A stretch of 64,000 bases of DNA, taken from an uncultured Desulfatitalea sp. (lineage in GTDB: Bacteria; Desulfobacterota; Desulfobacteria; Desulfobacterales; Desulfosarcinaceae). The notes under the pieces are model-generated. The model was not told the DNA's origin. It worked only from the letters and a program-made list of their open reading frames with translations, and did no database searches. The stretch spans positions 186,001 through 250,000 of the forward strand of contig CALMNL010000011.1 in NCBI GenBank assembly GCA_937868765.1, given 5' to 3'. Of the stretch, positions 18,741 through 27,050 are shown piece by piece (the first letter of the stretch is position 1; every line of letters begins with the position of its first letter). The position numbers and the translations under genes are program-made.

Positions 18741-19148
18741 GTTGCCCCCTGGTGATGGGTGTTGGTGTGATTAAGGCTCGAACCGAACCTTGGCGGACGG
18801 AGATAGCCGGCGTGCACTTGGATCGATCGGGGAGGTTTTGTCCTTTACGTGCATGGGAGTCCCTTACACCATCGCTGGATAGAATTCAATATGTGAGGCT
18901 AATTATTGCCGCGGGGGTCCGACCCGATAATATAATATGTATACAGTCGGTTATGACTGTTTCGGCGCGCCCGCGTGTATGACATCGTCGAAAATGGGTC
19001 GAAAATAAGCTGGCCGGCCTCACCATGCCGCTGGAGCGACCCACGCATGGCGCGCTTGCACTTTTCGACCGCATGGCGCTATACAGGAATATCTTTTGCG
19101 GCTGCATCCCGCAGCCCTTTCTACGATATGCAAAAGCAAGGTGCGCTC
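18741..19148. other. 408-base divergent intergenic region
   Basis: This region separates the leftward acyl-CoA operon from the rightward sensor kinase. The possible N-terminal extension of the kinase (18975-19148) lacks a ribosome site and is not protein-like, so I treat it as leader. It contains a TATAAT at 18931-18936 with only a weak -35 (TTGCCG at 18906, spacing 19) and a perfect dyad at 18943-18960. No other gene is visible. Confidence 0.5.
18943..18960. promoter_or_regulatory. Inverted repeat ACAGTC-N6-GACTGT, candidate operator
   Basis: A perfect six-base dyad with a six-base spacer lies seven bases downstream of a TATAAT box, where a bound protein would cover the transcription start. 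It could serve the kinase/regulator pair (autoregulation) or the divergent acyl-CoA operon. Support is symmetry and position only. Confidence 0.4.
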
Positions 19149-20939
19149 ATGAAGGCCCTGAAAACCGCGAGTTTGCGGAGCCGGCTCTATCTTCTGATCC
19201 TGGTCATCTTCATCCCGGGATGCGCGCTGCTGATCTATGCGGCCGCGGAACAGCAGCGCAGCGAAAAGGAGGCCATTCTGAGCAAGGCCATGATGATCGC
19301 CCGGTCCGCCGCAAGTGAGGAAAGTCAGCAGGTCGAATCAGCCCGTCACCTGCTGGCGGCCACGGCGGCGCTGGTGAGCGGTGGCCGAAACCTTGCGCAG
19401 GAAGAAAACCTCTTGCTGCACCGCCTGTTGCGAAACTCCCCGGGGTACACCCAGCTTGGCATCGGGAGCCTGAACGGCCGCCTGCTGGCCAGCGTACCCC
19501 CTATGGACCCTTCGGCGGATCTTGGATCTCGGAGCTGGTTCCGACAAGCGGTCCGGACAGGCACTTTCACCATTGGACCTTACAAGGCCGAGCGGATCGG
19601 CGGGCAGCCGGCGCTCTATTTCGCCATGCCGGTGCTGCAGGGCGACAACCGCGTTACGGCCGTGGCCTTTGCGGCCCTGGACTTGAACTGGATGAATCGC
19701 GCCATATTCAAATTCATGCAGGAACTGCCCGAGGGGTCGAAGCTGGCTCAGGTCGACGCCGATGGCGATCGGCTCTCCTTCGATCCCGCGTCCCGGAAGT
19801 GGTCGTCGCAATCGGCCAAGGGCAGCGCCTTGCTCGCCGCCATAGGCGACCGCGCCAGCGGCATCGACACCATGCGCAAAAAGGACGGCAGCGACTGGCT
19901 GGTGGCGTTTGCAGCCGTATCCAGCACGGTGTCCGGCCGGAATGACCGTGTGGTCCTGGAGATCCCCCGCCAAATCGCCTACGCCAGGTCGGCGCGGATC
20001 TTCCGGCACAGTCTGCTGGTCATGGGATTGTTTGCCATAGCGGCGGCGGCTGTATCCTGGTGGGCCAGCGATCTGTTGATCCTCAGGCCGGTGCGGGCCA
20101 TGGTGCGGGCCAGTCAAAGGATCGCCGCCGGTGATCTCGACGCACGGGCAGGCCCTATTCGGGGGCGGAACGAGCTTTCGGAGCTGGCCAACGTTTTCGA
20201 TGAGATGGCTGCGGCCCTGAAGCTGCGGGAATTGCGTGAGCGCGAGGCCCGCGACGCGCTCGCACGCTCCCGGGAGCAACTGCGCGACCTGGCCTCCTAT
20301 CTTCAGGACGCCCGGGAAAAGGAAAGAACGCGCATCGCCCGCGAGATTCATGATGATTTCGGACAGGCATTGACGATCCTCAAGATGGACCTGTCATGGC
20401 TCAACAACCATATTTCCCAAACTGAAGAATCGATCCAGGAAAAGATAGCGGCCATGGGGCAGGTCATCAATGGCGCCTTGCACACCCTGCATACGGTATC
20501 TGCACAATTGCGGCCGGTCATTCTGGATGATTTCGGATTGGCTGCGGCCATCGAGTGGCAGGCCGAAGAATTTCAGAACCGTACCGGTATCCAATGCTCG
20601 GTGGAGGTGGATTTGCCGGCCGAGGCGCTGCCCAAGGCGATCGCCACGGCTGTGTTTCGCATCTTCCAGGAGTCTTTGACCAATGTGATGCGTCACGCTG
20701 CGGCCCGTCGGGTGTCGGTGGATCTGTGCGGCCGCGACGGGTTGCTGACCCTGGAAGTCGTCGACGATGGTCGCGGGATCACCGAAGCTGAAATCAACAA
20801 TCCACGGGCCTTCGGTCTGATCGGCATCCGCGAAAGAATTTATCCCTGGAACGGCCGCGTGGAATGGGCCGGTCGGCCCGGGGAGGGGACCCGCATCACC
20901 GTTTCGGTACCCCTGTCTGCATCAGGAGATCTCTCATGA
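19149..20939 (+). CDS. Membrane sensor histidine kinase, NarX-like (Cache sensor, HAMP, HisKA_3, HATPase)
   Basis: A 596-residue kinase with TM1 at about 13-31, a periplasmic Cache-like domain at about 35-285 (SWFRQAVRTGTFTIGPY), TM2 at about 288-306 and HAMP at about 308-360. A HisKA_3 dimer domain follows, phospho-His401 in REIHDDFGQALT, then an HATPase (NVMRHAAA N-box, DDGRGI, GLIGIRERI). I chose the ATG at 19149 behind AAGGTG; an ATG at 19128 and further upstream codons have no ribosome site. It overlaps its response regulator by four bases (ATGA). The Cache domain suggests sensing of a small molecule, possibly an organic acid. Confidence 0.92.
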   Translation: MKALKTASLRSRLYLLILVIFIPGCALLIYAAAEQQRSEKEAILSKAMMIARSAASEESQQVESARHLLAATAALVSGGRNLAQEENLLLHRLLRNSPGYTQLGIGSLNGRLLASVPPMDPSADLGSRSWFRQAVRTGTFTIGPYKAERIGGQPALYFAMPVLQGDNRVTAVAFAALDLNWMNRAIFKFMQELPEGSKLAQVDADGDRLSFDPASRKWSSQSAKGSALLAAIGDRASGIDTMRKKDGSDWLVAFAAVSSTVSGRNDRVVLEIPRQIAYARSARIFRHSLLVMGLFAIAAAAVSWWASDLLILRPVRAMVRASQRIAAGDLDARAGPIRGRNELSELANVFDEMAAALKLRELREREARDALARSREQLRDLASYLQDAREKERTRIAREIHDDFGQALTILKMDLSWLNNHISQTEESIQEKIAAMGQVINGALHTLHTVSAQLRPVILDDFGLAAAIEWQAEEFQNRTGIQCSVEVDLPAEALPKAIATAVFRIFQESLTNVMRHAAARRVSVDLCGRDGLLTLEVVDDGRGITEAEINNPRAFGLIGIRERIYPWNGRVEWAGRPGEGTRITVSVPLSASGDLS

Positions 20940-21568
20940 TTAAAGTGGTCATTGCCGACGATCATCCCATCGTGCGGGCCGGACTGAAGCAGATCCTGGC
21001 CGAGGCAACGGACATCATGGTGGCCGGCGAGGCCGGCAACGGTCACGAACTGCTCGAAAAGGTGCGCCGGACGCCTTTCGACCTGGTGCTGCTGGACCTG
21101 AAGATGCCGGGCATGGACGGGCTGGATATCCTCAAGCAACTGAAGATCGAACTGCCCAAGCTGCCGGTGATGATTCTGACCATTTATCCGGAAGCCAATT
21201 ATGCCATGCGAATTTTGCGCCTCGGTGCTTCCGGTTATCTCACCAAAGAGAGCGCACCGCAGGAGCTGATCAGCGCCATCCGCAAGATCCACGCCGGCGG
21301 GAAATATATCAGCCCGGAACTGGCCGAGAAGATCGCCTTCGCCCTGGATGGCGATATCGACAAACTACCCCACGAAAGGCTTTCCGATCGGGAATATCAA
21401 GTGCTCTGCGCCATCGCCTCCGGCCAGACAGTCAGCGAAATCGCCGAATCCATCCATCTCAGCGTCAAGACCGTCAGCACCTACCGTACCCGGATTCTCG
21501 AAAAGATGGGCATGAAAACCAATGCCGATCTCACCCATTATGCGGTCCAGAACCGGCTGGTGGAATGA
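20936..21568 (+). CDS. NarL/LuxR-type response regulator
   Basis: A 210-residue regulator with acidic pair ADDHP at the start, phospho-Asp in LVLLDLKMPGMDG near residue 54, the switch Lys in GYLTKESAP, and a C-terminal LuxR helix-turn-helix (LSDREYQVLCAIASGQTVSEIAE...SVKTVSTYRTRILEKMGM). The start overlaps the kinase stop as ATGA, a clear coupled pair. No target can be named; the 18943 dyad upstream of the kinase gene is one candidate binding site. Confidence 0.95.
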   Translation: MIKVVIADDHPIVRAGLKQILAEATDIMVAGEAGNGHELLEKVRRTPFDLVLLDLKMPGMDGLDILKQLKIELPKLPVMILTIYPEANYAMRILRLGASGYLTKESAPQELISAIRKIHAGGKYISPELAEKIAFALDGDIDKLPHERLSDREYQVLCAIASGQTVSEIAESIHLSVKTVSTYRTRILEKMGMKTNADLTHYAVQNRLVE

Positions 21569-21767
21569 GCTCAACACCAGCGGCCTCGTGCCTGCCATCA
21601 TCGTTTTAGCCAGTTTCGATTCCACCGGAGCCCGACAACCGGGCCGTTTCGGCGCTTAAGCCGCGCCTGCCCGCACATGTCGGACATTCACCGACACGCA
21701 AATACGCCCGACGCCTACCCCAAGATCAGACGGACTCCTATTTCTTCCCTTTCTACGGGAGGTTACC

Positions 21768-22214
21768 TTGGGTCAACAGCGAAATGGGACAATGGCCATG
21801 AAGCGTATCTACATCGTCGATGATTCCGAAGCAATCCGCCAAAAGCTGATCGGGCTGCTGGCCGAATCCATGCAGGTAAGCGTGGTGGGTCAGGCCGACG
21901 GTGCCGAGATGGCCCTCGACGGTATCCGCGAACTGCAGCCCGATATCGTCTTGCTGGATATTCGTCTGCCCGGGAAGAGCGGTCTGTGGCTTCTGGCTGA
22001 AATAAAAAGAAACTGGCCCGACATAGCGGTCATGATCATGACCAATTACGATTACCCGCAATACCGGCGCCAAAGCTTCGAGGCCGGCGCCGACGACTTC
22101 TTCAACAAGACCCTTGATTTCGAGCGCATGATCCACCTGCTGGTTTCTGGGCAGTCGCCGGGCACCGCGCGCCGGTCGTCGGGTATTTTGGGTCGCTCCA
22201 AACGTCAAGAGTGA
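21768..22214 (+). CDS. Receiver-domain-only response regulator
   Basis: A receiver domain of about 120 residues followed by a short basic tail, 148 residues from TTG at 21768. That TTG has a good GGGAGG site five bases upstream. ATG alternatives at 21792 and 21798 have weaker sites. Conserved Asp pair in IVDDSEA, phospho-Asp in VLLDIRLPGKSG near residue 64 and Lys in FFNKTLDF are present. There is no output domain, so it probably acts through protein contacts or a phosphorelay. A universal stress protein gene follows after 18 bases. Confidence 0.9.
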   Translation: MGQQRNGTMAMKRIYIVDDSEAIRQKLIGLLAESMQVSVVGQADGAEMALDGIRELQPDIVLLDIRLPGKSGLWLLAEIKRNWPDIAVMIMTNYDYPQYRRQSFEAGADDFFNKTLDFERMIHLLVSGQSPGTARRSSGILGRSKRQE

Positions 22215-22232
22215 AAGCAAAGGAGGTAAACT

Positions 22233-22679
22233 ATGAATACACCTAAACGCATTCTGGTGGTCAGTCGCTCTACCAAGCATTGCCGCAGAGCGGTGGCCAT
22301 GGGTATTTCGATGGCTCAAAAACACTTCGGGGCCCTCTATCTGATGCACATCATCCACGACCCCTTCGGACTGGACGGCTGGAATCTGCCCATTCCCAGC
22401 TTTCGGGATGAATACGAGCGGATGGCCGCGGCGGCCCGCAAAGACATGGATCGGATGGTCGCGGATGCCAGGGCCGATGGGTTGGTTGTCGAAGAGTTCA
22501 TCAAGGACGGCAAGCCGGCTGAGGAAGTATTGAAGTTCGTCAAGGAGACGGGAATCGACCTGGTCGTCATTCCGGCCCACGAGGAAGGGCGCCTGGAGCA
22601 CTTCTTGTATGGGCATGACATCGACACGATCATCCGCAAGCTGCCGGCCTCGATCATGCTGGTCAAGGAAAAAGAATAA
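22233..22679 (+). CDS. Universal stress protein (UspA family)
   Basis: A 148-residue single Usp domain with the N-terminal KRILVVSRSTKHCRRAV strand-helix. The C-terminal region contains DLVVIPAHEEGRLEHFLYG, where ATP-binding members have GxxGxxxxxxGS; here that glycine pattern is not intact, so it may be a non-ATP-binding type. AAAGGAGG precedes the ATG. It sits between a receiver protein and a proton-pumping P-type ATPase, which suggests a stress or energy-limitation response. Confidence 0.93.
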   Translation: MNTPKRILVVSRSTKHCRRAVAMGISMAQKHFGALYLMHIIHDPFGLDGWNLPIPSFRDEYERMAAAARKDMDRMVADARADGLVVEEFIKDGKPAEEVLKFVKETGIDLVVIPAHEEGRLEHFLYGHDIDTIIRKLPASIMLVKEKE

Positions 22680-22796
22680 CATCAAACATCGGGGCATCCA
22701 CCGGTTTCACCCCTGGCCCCAGCGGTCCTGCGGGGAACCGGCATGCCCTGAATTGAATGCAAGGTGCCCAACACCGCACCACGGCAGGAGGTGGTT

Positions 22797-25304
22797 ATGA
22801 ATCGCTTTCTAATCAACGCACAAGAAGCCCAACAGGCGAAGATCCCCGATCTCATGCGACTGCTGGACACTTCCGAGAAAGGCCTTTCCCAGGTCGAGGT
22901 TCAAAAACGCCTGGAAGTCTGCGGGCCCAACCAGATCCAGGAAAAGAAAAGCCATCCGCTGCTTCAGTTCTTGAAGTATTTCTGGGGGCCCATCCCATGG
23001 ATGATCGAGGTGGCAGCCGTTCTTTCCGCAATGGTCCGCCATTGGGTGGATCTGGGGATCATTGGCGCTCTCCTGATTTTCAACGCGGTGGTGGGGTTCT
23101 GGCAGGCTTACCAGGCGGGCAACGCCGTCGCCGCCTTGAAGAAAAAGCTGGCCCTGTACAGCAGGGTTCTGCGCGACGGGCTCTGGGCCCAGACCGACGC
23201 GACCCGGTTGGTGCCGGGTGATATTATCCGTATCCGGCTGGGGGACATCATTCCCGCCGATGCCAAATTGATCGATGGCGATTATCTGAGCGTCGATCAG
23301 TCGGCCCTGACCGGTGAATCCCTGCCGGTCAACAAAAAGATCGGCCAAGTGGTTTATTCGGGGTCCGTGGCCAAGCAGGGCGAGATGGTCGCGTTGGTGA
23401 CCGGAACCGGCACCAATACGTATATCGGCAAAACCACAGGTCTGGTCGCCGGTGCCAAGAAGGTCTCCCATTTCCAGAAGGCGGTTCTGAATATCGGCGA
23501 TTACCTCATCTACATCAGTCTGGCGCTGGTGGTCGTCCTGGTGCTGGTCCAACTCTACCGGGGGGCGTCGCTGCTGGATCTGGTCCAGTTTGCGTTGATT
23601 CTTACCGTGGCCTCCATTCCGGTGGCCATGCCGGCCGTGCTATCCGTCACCATGGCCGTCGGCGCCCTGGCCCTGTCCAAGCTTCAAGCCATCGTATCGC
23701 GGCTGGAATCCATAGAAGAGATGGCCGGCATGGACATCTTGTGCACCGACAAGACCGGCACGCTGACCCAAAATCAGCTGACGCTGGGCGAACCGATCCC
23801 CTTTGGTGCCGAGGATGCGCAATCCCTTATCCTGGCCGCATCGCTGGCTTCAAAAGCCGAAAACAACGACGCCATCGATGCGGCGATCATCGGCGGGTTG
23901 GCCCAGCCCGAAGGGCTCGGGCCATATCGGCAGGAGCGTTTTGCGCCCTTTGATCCGGTGGCCAAGCGCACCGAAGCGGTCATCACCGGTTCGGACCAGG
24001 AAACCTTTAAAGTCTCCAAGGGGGCGCCCCAGGTCATCCTGTCGCTCTGCCAGGCCGATTCCCAGACCCGCGCACGGGCCCAGCAGGAAATTGATCGGCT
24101 GGCCGACAAAGGCTATCGCACCCTGGGCGTGGCGCGTGCGCGCAAAAACGAGCCATGGCAATTTCTCGGTATCCTGGCGCTCTATGATCCGCCCAGGGAG
24201 GATTCGGCCCAGACCATCGCCGGCGCCAATGCCCACAACATTCATGTCAAGATGGTGACCGGGGACAACCTCGGCATCGCCCGTGAAACCGCCAGGGAAC
24301 TGGGGCTCGGCAGCAGAATCAGCGCTGCCGACGAATGGTTGCAGGAAATGGCCGTCGAAGGCCCCGTGCCGGCCGGTACGGCCGCGCTCATCGAGCAGGC
24401 CGACGGTTTCGCCCAGGTGTTTCCGGAACACAAATTCGGGATCGTCAAAGCCCTGCAATCCCGCGGCCATATCGTGGGCATGACCGGAGACGGGGTCAAC
24501 GACGCGCCGGCGCTCAAGCAAGCCGACATGGGCATCGCCGTCAGTGGCGCCACCGATGCGGCGCGGGCCGCCGCCGATCTGGTGTTTACCGCCCCGGGAC
24601 TTTCGGTCATCGTCAAAGCGGTGGAAGAAGCGCGCCGGATTTTCGAGCGCATGAACAGCTACGCCATTTACCGCATCACGGAAACCATCCGTATCATGGT
24701 CTTTGTGGTGCTGGCCATGATCGCATTCAACTTCTACCCCATCACCGCCATCATGATCATTCTGCTGGCTTTTCTCAACGACGTGCCGATCATGACCATT
24801 GCCTACGACAATACCTGGTTGGACCCCAAGCCGGTTCGCTGGCAGATGGGACGCATTCTGGCCGTTTCCACGGTAATGGGGCTGACCGGTGTGGCCGGCA
24901 GCTTCTTGATGCTCTACCTGGCGCTGGACTGGTTGCACCTGACGATTCCCCAAGTACAGACCTATATCTTCCTCAAAATGGCAGTGGCCGGGCACTTGAC
25001 GCTCTTTGTGTCGCGCAGCCGGCGAAATTTCTGGAAAAAACCCTATCCGGCGCCCGTCATGATCTGGTCGGCAGTGGGCACCAAGCTGCTGGGGACACTG
25101 CTGGCGGCATACGGTTTCGGCTTGATTACCCCGATTACCTGGCCCGAGATCGGGATGATCTGGGGGTATTCCATCGTCTGGGCCTTCGTGACCGACTGGG
25201 CCAAGGTCCGGGTATACCGCCATTTCGACCTGCAAACACCGCGGCACCAGAAATTTTTGAGTACCGTGCAGCAGGCAGCGACACCCCACGCCGCCCATGG
25301 ATAG
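22797..25304 (+). CDS. P3A-type plasma-membrane proton-pumping ATPase
   Basis: An 835-residue P-type ATPase with actuator TGES at 172-175, phosphorylated Asp318 in DKTGTLT, and MTGDGVNDAPALKQADMG in the P domain. Helix 4 has SIPVAMPAVLSVTMAVGA and helix 6 has LNDVPIMTIAYDNT; both are hallmarks of P3A proton ATPases, and the LND Asp matches the proton-binding residue of plant and fungal pumps. The plant-type C-terminal regulatory domain is missing. AGGAGG lies six bases before the ATG. It exports protons at ATP cost, so it should serve pH homeostasis or membrane potential. USP and receiver genes precede it. Confidence 0.94.
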   Translation: MNRFLINAQEAQQAKIPDLMRLLDTSEKGLSQVEVQKRLEVCGPNQIQEKKSHPLLQFLKYFWGPIPWMIEVAAVLSAMVRHWVDLGIIGALLIFNAVVGFWQAYQAGNAVAALKKKLALYSRVLRDGLWAQTDATRLVPGDIIRIRLGDIIPADAKLIDGDYLSVDQSALTGESLPVNKKIGQVVYSGSVAKQGEMVALVTGTGTNTYIGKTTGLVAGAKKVSHFQKAVLNIGDYLIYISLALVVVLVLVQLYRGASLLDLVQFALILTVASIPVAMPAVLSVTMAVGALALSKLQAIVSRLESIEEMAGMDILCTDKTGTLTQNQLTLGEPIPFGAEDAQSLILAASLASKAENNDAIDAAIIGGLAQPEGLGPYRQERFAPFDPVAKRTEAVITGSDQETFKVSKGAPQVILSLCQADSQTRARAQQEIDRLADKGYRTLGVARARKNEPWQFLGILALYDPPREDSAQTIAGANAHNIHVKMVTGDNLGIARETARELGLGSRISAADEWLQEMAVEGPVPAGTAALIEQADGFAQVFPEHKFGIVKALQSRGHIVGMTGDGVNDAPALKQADMGIAVSGATDAARAAADLVFTAPGLSVIVKAVEEARRIFERMNSYAIYRITETIRIMVFVVLAMIAFNFYPITAIMIILLAFLNDVPIMTIAYDNTWLDPKPVRWQMGRILAVSTVMGLTGVAGSFLMLYLALDWLHLTIPQVQTYIFLKMAVAGHLTLFVSRSRRNFWKKPYPAPVMIWSAVGTKLLGTLLAAYGFGLITPITWPEIGMIWGYSIVWAFVTDWAKVRVYRHFDLQTPRHQKFLSTVQQAATPHAAHG

Positions 25305-25424
25305 ACCCGCCGGAAAGGCACTGCACGCGATGGAAGCGATCTGCTAAACGCCGTTGCGGGGCGCTTGGGTTCCAACCTGAGCAGAAGTGCCCTGCCACGG
25401 CTTTTTTACGGGAGGCACAGCGTG

Positions 25425-26168
25425 ATGTCAGGATTCAAGGCAAACCCCAACCTCAGTTTTTATAAAAAAGTATACGTTCTGATCATGGTAATTCTCCTGA
25501 GTGCCATCATCGCCATGCCGCTTTTGATCCGGGGGGGGCTGGCTCTAGGGGGGCGCGTCGTCATCGAAGAAGAGTTGCTGGAAATGATGCTGACCGCATT
25601 GCTGTTGGCCATCGCCTATCTCATTTCCAGGCAGTACGAGCGCAAATTGCGGGAAAACCAGAAGCGGATCGCCCAACTGGCTTTGGAGCAGCGGCGGTTG
25701 ACCAGCAGCTTATCCGAAGCGTTTCAGTACATCGGAACGGTGAATGTAGAGGTGTCGGAGCTGCAGAATCTCTTTTGCGATTTGGATCGATATCCCCAGA
25801 GCAAAAACGATTTCAAGAATATGCTCTGCATCCTGGGCGACAAGGCCATGGCGTTGACCAGATCGGACTGGGCCATCATCCGGATCATCGGACTCGACCA
25901 GCTGCGTACCTTGAAAGAGTGCCGCCGGGGCAAGGTCAACGCAGAGGCATCCACCCTGCGCATCAGCAACCGGGCGATAACGGACGAGGAAAAGATCGAC
26001 GGCCTTTGCATCATCGCATCGCGCCAGCGCAGCCCCTATTTTAAGACCGTTTGCATCACCGGCAAATCCGATTTGCCCGCAGAGGCGCGCCGGATGGTCG
26101 AAGCCATCGCCGGGATCGCCGAAATGCTCTTCCTTATTTTTTCCCTGCAGTGCGAGAAGCGGGACTAG
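25425..26168 (+). CDS. Two-helix membrane protein with coiled coil and a GAF-like C-terminal region, function unknown
   Basis: The protein has 247 residues. TM1 is at about 13-35, a short outside loop follows, TM2 lies at about 45-65, then a basic coiled coil (RQYERKLRENQKRIAQLALEQRR). About 150 residues of mixed alpha/beta follow, with Leu-rich segments and a TRSDWAIIRI strand that looks GAF-like. I do not recognise a family. GGGAGG sits nine bases before the ATG at 25425; a GTG directly before it is an alternative. It follows the proton ATPase by 120 bases on the same strand and may sense something for that block. It is not a kinase: no H-box or HATPase is visible. Confidence 0.75.
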   Translation: MSGFKANPNLSFYKKVYVLIMVILLSAIIAMPLLIRGGLALGGRVVIEEELLEMMLTALLLAIAYLISRQYERKLRENQKRIAQLALEQRRLTSSLSEAFQYIGTVNVEVSELQNLFCDLDRYPQSKNDFKNMLCILGDKAMALTRSDWAIIRIIGLDQLRTLKECRRGKVNAEASTLRISNRAITDEEKIDGLCIIASRQRSPYFKTVCITGKSDLPAEARRMVEAIAGIAEMLFLIFSLQCEKRD

Positions 26169-26516
26169 GGAAAAATTCTCCGTAAAATCTGATGCGCAAT
26201 CCGAATTGGGGGCGAGGCCATCTGTTTCGACCAAGGATGTGGCAGTTGCCGCCTGGAGGTTAAAATGAGTTTTCTCGATTTGTAACCGCCATTGCGAAGG
26301 TTTCTCGTTTTTGGCATCCAGCCGACCGACAAACCCGTTCTATACCCGTTCAGCACGTGATTTCAAACCATCCGGGGAGTTGCTCTTGAGGTCATCATGA
26401 TTGAATGCGAACAGAAACGAATGCAATGACCTTCGGCGAAAAAGAACGGTCTGGCGAAGCAATTGCAGGCTCGCCAGACCGAGACGGTTGGGTCTAAGTT
26501 AAGAGCTATCTTGCAC
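26169..26516. other. 348-base intergenic region between convergent genes, with a terminator
   Basis: No credible reading frame is seen here. The region lies between the rightward membrane-protein gene and the leftward small secreted protein gene. Its one clear element is the intrinsic terminator at 26436-26481, which serves the leftward gene. Confidence 0.6.
26436..26481 (-). terminator. Rho-independent terminator for the small secreted protein gene
   Basis: An 11-base perfect inverted repeat (CGGTCTGGCGA at 26447-26457 and its complement at 26471-26481) with a 13-base loop is followed on the minus strand by a U-rich run, TTCTTTTTC. It lies 36 bases past the stop codon at 26517. There is no T-run on the plus side, so it is directional. 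Confidence 0.85.
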
Positions 26517-26945
26517 TTATACTTTCCAGCTCAGAATAAGATCCGTTGGCTTTTGCGACACGGAGACGGTCCTGACCATTTGATGATGATCGAACCTGGT
26601 CACGACCCGGTAGGTGCCGGCGGGGAGCTTGGCGCTGAACCATGGTCCGTTGGCGATCGTGTCGATGACCACCGTGCCTTTGGCATCTTCGATGGTGACG
26701 GCGACCCCCGCGATGTAGTTACCCGACTTGGCGTCGAATATCAGTTTCAGGTTGTCGCCGCTGGTCATCTTCTGCATTTGCTGGCGCTCGGTAATGCCTA
26801 CGCCGCCGGAGTAATAATCGACGCCGTTGGCCAGGCTTTGATGCTGCCCATCAAAGGGTGGAATGAAATCCGCCGTCGCCATGGCCGCCCCGGCACTGGC
26901 CATAAAGAACAATGCCGTAGTCGCTGTTACGATGAGCTTTTTCAT
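26517..26945 (-). CDS. Small secreted protein with a carboxypeptidase-regulatory-like beta domain
   Basis: A 142-residue exported protein with a signal peptide (MKKLIVTATTALFF, cleavage after AMA near residue 24). A YYSGGVGITERQQM segment follows, then a beta-sandwich-like region (IFDAKSGNYIAGVAVTIEDAKG...LPAGTYRVV) typical of carboxypeptidase-regulatory/transthyretin-like modules. AGGAGG precedes the ATG at 26945. It is periplasmic or surface exposed with no enzyme residues visible. It lies downstream of the DegQ-like protease gene on the same strand, with a TATAAT and a hairpin between them, so it is probably transcribed on its own. Confidence 0.85.
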   Translation of the reverse strand: MKKLIVTATTALFFMASAGAAMATADFIPPFDGQHQSLANGVDYYSGGVGITERQQMQKMTSGDNLKLIFDAKSGNYIAGVAVTIEDAKGTVVIDTIANGPWFSAKLPAGTYRVVTRFDHHQMVRTVSVSQKPTDLILSWKV

Positions 26946-26983
26946 TTTACTACCTCCTTGCTTGTTGGTTGAATCCCCTGAAA

Positions 26984-27006
26984 GGGGGTTTTTCTTCAAA
27001 ACCCCC
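26984..27006. repeat. Nine-base perfect hairpin upstream of the small secreted protein gene
   Basis: GGGGGTTTT at 26984-26992 pairs with AAAACCCCC at 26998-27006 around a five-base loop. There is no U-run after it on either strand, so a classic terminator is unlikely. On the minus strand it would lie in the 5' leader of the gene starting at 26945 if transcription begins near a TATAAT at 27036-27031. It could be an mRNA-stabilising or regulatory stem. Confidence 0.5.
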
Positions 27007-27050
27007 CTCGGGAAGTCGGTGCTGACTGGTATTATACTGCTTGATGCCGC

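Noticed and set aside
21678-21696. TGTCGG-N7-CCGACA inverted repeat before the receiver-only regulator
   Set aside because: Arms are six bases in GC-rich DNA and no promoter boxes are nearby; could be chance.
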